This document shows positions 5,655 to 9,068 of a stretch of DNA of 9,068 nucleotides, in pieces. The number at the start of each line of letters is the position of its first letter. Positions within the stretch are counted from its first letter, which is position 1. The notes under the pieces are model-generated. The model was not told the origin of the DNA. It made no database searches and saw only the letters and a program-made list of their open reading frames with translations. The translations under genes and the position numbers were made by a program. Source of the DNA: an uncultured Clostridia bacterium (lineage in GTDB: Bacteria; Bacillota; Clostridia; Oscillospirales; Acutalibacteraceae); NCBI GenBank assembly GCA_937915775.1, contig CALGGQ010000120.1, forward strand, positions 1 to 9,068. The letters run 5' to 3'.

Positions 5655-6116
5655 ATGCGGATTGTCGTCACATCGGACACACACAGAGCGTCTCGTGATT
5701 TTTTCAATATTCTTGACCGGCACAGGAACAATGCGGATTTATGGATTAATCTCGGTGACAGCGAAAAGGAAATCGAACTGCTGGAAATGTCCGACCCAAA
5801 GCTGAACATCAAATGCGTCTGCGGCAACTGTGATTGGAGCAGCACGGCGCCGATGGAGCAAATCATCACCTTTAACGGCAAGCGCGTATTCTTCACGCAC
5901 GGACATCGGTATCACGTCAAATACGGTTACCGCGAGCTGCAGCAGAAGGCAGAAGCGGTCGGCGCGGATATCTGCCTGTTCGGTCACACACATGAGCCGT
6001 ATGTTGAAATTGTGAACGGTATTTACTACTTAAATCCCGGCGCCGTCTGCCAAGGCTCCTACGGCATTGTGGACGTTGTTCCGGGCGGCATTATGGCATA
6101 TACCAATAAGATATGA
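5655..6116 (+). CDS. YfcE/MJ0936-type cytoplasmic phosphodiesterase
   Basis: The 153-residue protein is a minimal calcineurin-like phosphoesterase. Metal-binding motifs occur in order: SDTH (D8, H10), LGDSEKE (D35), GNCD (N58, D60), THGH (H82, H84) and FGHTHEP (H111, H113), followed by LNPGA (126-130). GNCD in place of GNHD is typical of the YfcE/MJ0936 branch. Members hydrolyse phosphodiesters such as bis-pNPP with Mn2+ in vitro; the physiological substrate is mostly unknown. There is no signal peptide, so it is cytosolic. AGGGGG (5642-5647) lies 7 nt before the start. Its stop codon overlaps the ribosome binding site of the MFS gene, 9 nt away, so the pair is co-transcribed and probably coupled. 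Confidence 0.9.
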   Translation: MRIVVTSDTHRASRDFFNILDRHRNNADLWINLGDSEKEIELLEMSDPKLNIKCVCGNCDWSSTAPMEQIITFNGKRVFFTHGHRYHVKYGYRELQQKAEAVGADICLFGHTHEPYVEIVNGIYYLNPGAVCQGSYGIVDVVPGGIMAYTNKI

Positions 6117-6125
6117 GGTGAGAAA

Positions 6126-7469
6126 ATGAAGAACACAAAAGCAGGCGCACTCAGCGCGAGAACCTGGAGTTCAATTGTTGTTTTCGGCTTAATCGGGCAG
6201 ATTGCCTGGGTGGTGGAAAACATGTATTTCTCCCGCTTTATGCAGAATGAAATCACCCGAGCGCCGTATGCCACAACGCTGCTGGTCGCTTTTTCAGCCA
6301 TCTTTGCCACACTGGCAACGCTGGTCGGCGGCGCGCTGTGCGACAGAACGGGCAAACGGAAAGTGTATATCTCAGTCGGCTATATCGTCTGGGGCTTTAC
6401 GATTGCGATGTTTGCACTCGTGCCGATGAAGCCGAGCGCCGACAAGGTGCTGCCGCTGGTTATTTTAGTGGTGGCAATGGACTGCATTATGTCCGTCATC
6501 GGCTCTATCAGCAACGACGCGGCGTTTAACACCTGGGTAACCGATATTTCCAACACCTCCAACCGTGCTAAAGTGGACACGGTGCTGGCGGTGATGCCGC
6601 TGTTTTCCATTGCGATTGTCTTTGTCGGCTTTGACAGCCTCACGAATGAAAACGCGAGCGCGGCGGACTGGAAAAAGTTTTTCGTCCTGCTCGGGCTGAT
6701 AACCACCATCGGCGGTATCATCGGGCTGTTTTTAATGAAGGATAAAGCGGGCATTCAGCCGAATAAGGAAAACGCCTTTCTTTCCGATTTCACCTATTCC
6801 CTGCAGCCGAAGGTCATCAAGGAGAACAAAATGCTTTACTGGTGCCTCGCGGGCAATATGATTTCCGCCGTTGGCTACCAGGTGTACGTCAACTACCTGT
6901 TCAACATCGTGGAGGGCACGATGAAAATCAAGGATTACATCATTCCGATTGCGATTATCGGCGTGGTGGCTGCCGTCGGCTCTGTCGTGGTTTCGGCACT
7001 GATGGACAAATTCGGCAAAAAGCATTTCTATTATCCCGTAATCATCGCCGGTATCGCGGGCAGCGTTATCGTCTGGGCGTCCAAATTCCTGATTGGGAAA
7101 AACGAGAAAACGCTGATTGCGGTGCTGATTGTCGGCGGCATCTTACTGGTCGGCGTCAGCCTTGTGATGGCAGGGCTGTTCACCGCCTCCTACCGTGATT
7201 ATATTCCCGAGGGCAAGGAGGGCTTGTTCCAGGGCTGCCGTATGGTGATGTACGTTTTAGTGCCGATGGTGGTCGGTCCGCTGGTGGCACAGTTCATCAT
7301 CAACATGGCTAACCGCGGCGTGACGAATGAAGCGGATATTGTCTACCCGATGGAGCTGTTTCTCGGCGCCGCCTTTGTAATGCTGTTCTGCTTCATTCCG
7401 GCAAGAATTGTACGCAACAATCAGCCGAAGCGCCACGAGCAGCTGATGAAAGAACTGGAAACAGAATAA
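6126..7469 (+). CDS. MFS transporter, substrate unknown
   Basis: The 447-residue membrane protein has about 12 hydrophobic segments in two halves (roughly 17-200 and 235-425) joined by a charged loop at 203-235. The MFS motif A appears after the second helix as GGALCDRTGKRK (68-79), with a degenerate repeat LMDKFGKKH (292-300) in the second half. A block IPEGKEGLFQGCRM (360-373) followed by VLVPMVVGP (377-385) recalls GPH/SLC45-like sugar transporters, but this is not enough to name a substrate. Start context is strong: GAGGTGA (6115-6121) at 4 nt, overlapping the TGA of the preceding gene. It ends 16 bp before the large palindromic element. The pairing with a phosphodiesterase gives no clear substrate hint. 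Confidence 0.88.
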   Translation: MKNTKAGALSARTWSSIVVFGLIGQIAWVVENMYFSRFMQNEITRAPYATTLLVAFSAIFATLATLVGGALCDRTGKRKVYISVGYIVWGFTIAMFALVPMKPSADKVLPLVILVVAMDCIMSVIGSISNDAAFNTWVTDISNTSNRAKVDTVLAVMPLFSIAIVFVGFDSLTNENASAADWKKFFVLLGLITTIGGIIGLFLMKDKAGIQPNKENAFLSDFTYSLQPKVIKENKMLYWCLAGNMISAVGYQVYVNYLFNIVEGTMKIKDYIIPIAIIGVVAAVGSVVVSALMDKFGKKHFYYPVIIAGIAGSVIVWASKFLIGKNEKTLIAVLIVGGILLVGVSLVMAGLFTASYRDYIPEGKEGLFQGCRMVMYVLVPMVVGPLVAQFIINMANRGVTNEADIVYPMELFLGAAFVMLFCFIPARIVRNNQPKRHEQLMKELETE

Positions 7470-7562
7470 CCGAAAGTGAGTAAAGAAACGCCTCCCTTAA
7501 GGGGCACCCTACATAAAGAAGCTTAGCCCAAAAATGGCATCTTTTTCGCGATAACTGTATTA

Positions 7563-7598
7563 AAAATCACCGCCAGGCGTCAGCCTGCCGGTGATTTT
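7563..7598. terminator. Bidirectional terminator-like hairpin (core of hairpin A)
   Basis: AAAATCACCG (7563-7572) pairs with CGGTGATTTT (7589-7598), and inside CAGG (7574-7577) pairs with CCTG (7584-7587) around a 6-nt loop. The A tract on one side and T tract on the other make it work on paper for both strands. It would terminate the yfcE-like/MFS transcript and could block read-through from the serine dehydratase gene. Confidence 0.75.
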
Positions 7599-7681
7599 GT
7601 GCTTTGTTCTAACAAAAAATATGCTCATTTTTGGGTGCGAAGCAGTTTTGGCAAAGTAGTTTTAGCGCATAAAGGGATTAC

Positions 7682-7717
7682 AAAACCGCCTGCATACTCG
7701 CGTATTCAGGCGGTTTT
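7682..7717. terminator. Bidirectional terminator-like hairpin (core of hairpin B)
   Basis: AAAACCGCCTG (7682-7692) is the exact reverse complement of CAGGCGGTTTT (7707-7717). ATAC (7694-7697) and GTAT (7702-7705) extend the stem around a TCGC loop. T tracts follow on either strand. It is a second, independent terminator between the convergent genes; for the minus-strand gene it is the first one reached after the outer arm. Confidence 0.78.
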
Positions 7718-7797
7718 TAATGTCTTTAGGGGCAAAAGGACAAAGCCAAAACCTATCCTTCTTTATGTAGGGCGCCCCAACAGGAGGCGTTTTTTAT

Positions 7798-9012
7798 CTA
7801 ATTAGCATTTAATTCTTTATGGTAAAGCCGCGCTAGACCGCCCTCGGAGGTTTCGCGGTAATTGCGGTTTAAGTCCTTGCCCGTCTGGTACATCGTTTCA
7901 ACCACCATATCAAACGAGATTTTGCGCGTGGAGGTCAGGAAGTTCGCAATTCTCACGGCGTTAATCGCACGCATGGCGGCGACGGCGTTGCGCTCAATGC
8001 ACGGAATCTGCACCATACCGCCGACGGGGTCGCAGGTCAGCCCGAGGTGATGCTCAAGCGCTACTTCTGCGGCGTACTCAATCTGGTCAATGCCCATCCC
8101 GTACAGCTCGGCAAGCGCTGCTGCCGCCATGGAACAGGAGGTACCGATTTCCGCCTGACAGCCGCATTCCGCGCCGCTGATGGAGGCGTTTGTCTTGACA
8201 ATATTGCCGATAATGCCTGCTACCGCTAAGGCGTTCAGCACCTCACGGTCGGGAAGGCGGCGCTCCTCCTGCACATATTTCAGCACAGCGGGCAGCGTTC
8301 CGCAGGAGCCGCAGGTCGGTGCCGTGACAATCGTTCCTTGGCAGGCATTCTGTTCGCTCACCGCAAAGGCATAGGAGCAGACGATACGGTTTTCCCTGGT
8401 GGGCGGCTGCTCGTCCATATGGCGCTGGTTATAGAGCATCTGCGCCTTGCGCTCTAAATTCAGCCCGCCCGGCAGCACACCGTTGCTGGTCAAGCCCTGC
8501 TGAATGGCGTCGCACATCGCGTTCCAGACGCCGAACAGAAACTCCCAGATATCCTTGCCCTCATGCTGCTCCACATATTCGCTGATGCGGATTTTGTGAT
8601 CCTTGCAGTACTGCGCGATTTCAGCAAAGCTGTTTTCGGCATAGACCTCGGGCGGGTCCGCCTCCGGTCTGCCCTCCATACGGATATCACCGCCGCCGAC
8701 GCTCAGCACACGCAGAAAGCCTGTGCGGATTTCGCCGTCAAACGCTTCAAAATCCATTGTGTTCGGGTGCGGCAAATCAACTTCCGTTTCATTCCAGATA
8801 ATTGCTGTTTCAACCGGTGACAGCGTGTCAACGATAACGCGGTCCGTTCCGTGTCCTCTGCCGGTTTTGGCAAGCGAGCCGTACAGCGTCACCTGAAAAT
8901 GGTTTGCGCCGGAGTTTTTATGCAGGAAGATCTCCGCGGCATTCTTCGGTCCCATGGTGTGACTGCTGCTGGGTCCGTAGCCGATTCGATACAAATGCCT
9001 GATCGTATCCAT
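7798..9012 (-). CDS. L-serine ammonia-lyase (serine dehydratase), single-chain, [4Fe-4S]-dependent
   Basis: The enzyme converts L-serine to pyruvate and ammonia. The 404-residue chain carries both parts of the enzyme: an N-terminal beta-type domain with GPSSSHTMGP (13-22) and YGSLAKTGRGHGTD (44-57), and a C-terminal alpha-type catalytic domain with APTCGSCGTLPAVL (231-244), SISGAECGCQAEIG (277-290), HHLGLTCDPVGG (321-332) and IPCIERN (336-342). C285, C327 and C338 have the same 42- and 11-residue spacing that I recall for the cluster ligands of Legionella serine dehydratase. It is about 50 residues shorter than E. coli SdaA and ends in KELNAN without the C-terminal Cys of that branch, as in the shorter form of anaerobes. 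The start at 9012 has only a modest ribosome binding site (GGGGA). The gene is convergent with the MFS gene and stops 5 bp from the palindromic element. Confidence 0.93.
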   Translation of the reverse strand: MDTIRHLYRIGYGPSSSHTMGPKNAAEIFLHKNSGANHFQVTLYGSLAKTGRGHGTDRVIVDTLSPVETAIIWNETEVDLPHPNTMDFEAFDGEIRTGFLRVLSVGGGDIRMEGRPEADPPEVYAENSFAEIAQYCKDHKIRISEYVEQHEGKDIWEFLFGVWNAMCDAIQQGLTSNGVLPGGLNLERKAQMLYNQRHMDEQPPTRENRIVCSYAFAVSEQNACQGTIVTAPTCGSCGTLPAVLKYVQEERRLPDREVLNALAVAGIIGNIVKTNASISGAECGCQAEIGTSCSMAAAALAELYGMGIDQIEYAAEVALEHHLGLTCDPVGGMVQIPCIERNAVAAMRAINAVRIANFLTSTRKISFDMVVETMYQTGKDLNRNYRETSEGGLARLYHKELNAN

Positions 9013-9045
9013 ATTCTTAGTCCCCGGTTATTGGTCTTTTATTTT

Positions 9046-9057
9046 TCAGTATACTGA
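9046..9057. promoter_or_regulatory. 12-bp perfect palindrome upstream of the serine dehydratase gene
   Basis: TCAGTATACTGA is a perfect dyad 33 bp before the start codon at 9012. On the minus strand it contains TATACT (9053-9048), a possible -10 box; the matching -35 would fall at or beyond the window edge. A dyad over a -10 box would be a natural operator site, but short palindromes occur by chance and no regulator is visible. Confidence 0.35.
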
Positions 9058-9068
9058 GCAAAAAACAA

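Larger units (their letters stand above)
7486..7792. repeat. 307-bp palindromic element predicted to form a three-way junction (MITE-like)
   Basis: The outer arms are 7486-7521 and 7758-7792. Bases 7486-7495 pair perfectly with 7783-7792, then after a small internal loop 7501-7521 pair with 7758-7778 with a single mismatch (7506/7773). Inside, two adjacent hairpins fill the space: hairpin A from 7521 to 7643 (for example CCCAAAAATG 7527-7536 with CATTTTTGGG 7626-7635) and hairpin B from 7645 to 7752 (GTTTTGGC with GCCAAAAC at the base). Nearly every base takes part in a stem. It lies between convergent genes, 16 bp after the MFS stop and 5 bp before the serine dehydratase stop. Terminal inverted repeats without a coding gene fit a MITE or other non-autonomous element. 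No target-site duplication is obvious. Its right end, GGAGGCGTTTTTT, could also act as a terminator. Confidence 0.8.

Noticed and set aside
5582..5896. N-terminal extension of the 76-residue small protein
   Set aside because: It would overlap the divergent phosphodiesterase gene and both its promoter and start. The ATG at 5581 has a perfect AGGAGG at 6 nt.
7599..7805. Open frame of 68 codons on the plus strand inside the intergenic palindrome
   Set aside because: It is built from hairpin arms and terminator sequence, lacks a ribosome binding site and starts inside a terminator region. No protein-like features.
1..9068. CRISPR array, transposase, integrase or defence genes
   Set aside because: No regularly spaced repeats and no recombinase, nuclease or toxin-antitoxin motifs were found in the coding sequences. 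The only mobile-like signals are non-coding.

Overview
The window looks like a chromosomal segment of a low-to-mid GC Gram-positive anaerobe of the class Clostridia, most likely in or near the Oscillospiraceae/Ruminococcaceae. This rests on gene content (an Lgt with the Firmicutes-type Tyr in its active region, an oxygen-sensitive Fe-S serine dehydratase, a secreted phosphoesterase with a clostridial-style Ig-like tail), consensus AGGAGG-type ribosome binding sites and moderate base composition. No genus can be named from the sequence alone.

Layout. At the left edge lies the 5' portion of a tRNA-Thr gene (anticodon CGT, minus strand, cut by the window edge). Upstream of it, 63-434 has no protein gene. 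It carries three broken pieces of tRNA-Thr sequence, several hairpins, a short direct repeat and a near-consensus minus-strand promoter placed where a tRNA promoter would be expected. From 5284 down to 435 runs a tightly packed minus-strand operon: lgt, folD, a CNNM/HlyC-type CBS membrane protein, a secreted metallophosphoesterase and pncC. Junctions overlap by 14 and 4 nt or are separated by 3 and 8 nt, so translational coupling is likely. A 76-residue small protein of unknown function lies just upstream on the same strand (5351-5581). Diverging from it on the plus strand are a YfcE/MJ0936-type phosphodiesterase and an MFS transporter, which form a two-gene unit with a clear sigma-A-type promoter. 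The MFS gene converges on a single-chain L-serine dehydratase gene on the minus strand at the right edge.

The 328-bp gap between these convergent genes is almost wholly filled by a 307-bp palindromic element (7486-7792). Its outer arms pair with each other and enclose two adjacent large hairpins, each with a terminator-like core, so the element should fold as a three-way junction. It is the most structured object in the window.

Functionally the genes are mostly housekeeping: lipoprotein maturation (Lgt), one-carbon folate metabolism (FolD), pyridine-nucleotide salvage (PncC), ion or membrane homeostasis (CNNM) and serine catabolism (Sda). No defence system, CRISPR array or biosynthetic cluster is visible. 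The best candidates for undescribed biology are the three-way-junction element, the fragmented tRNA-Thr leader and the small repeat-containing membrane-like protein.
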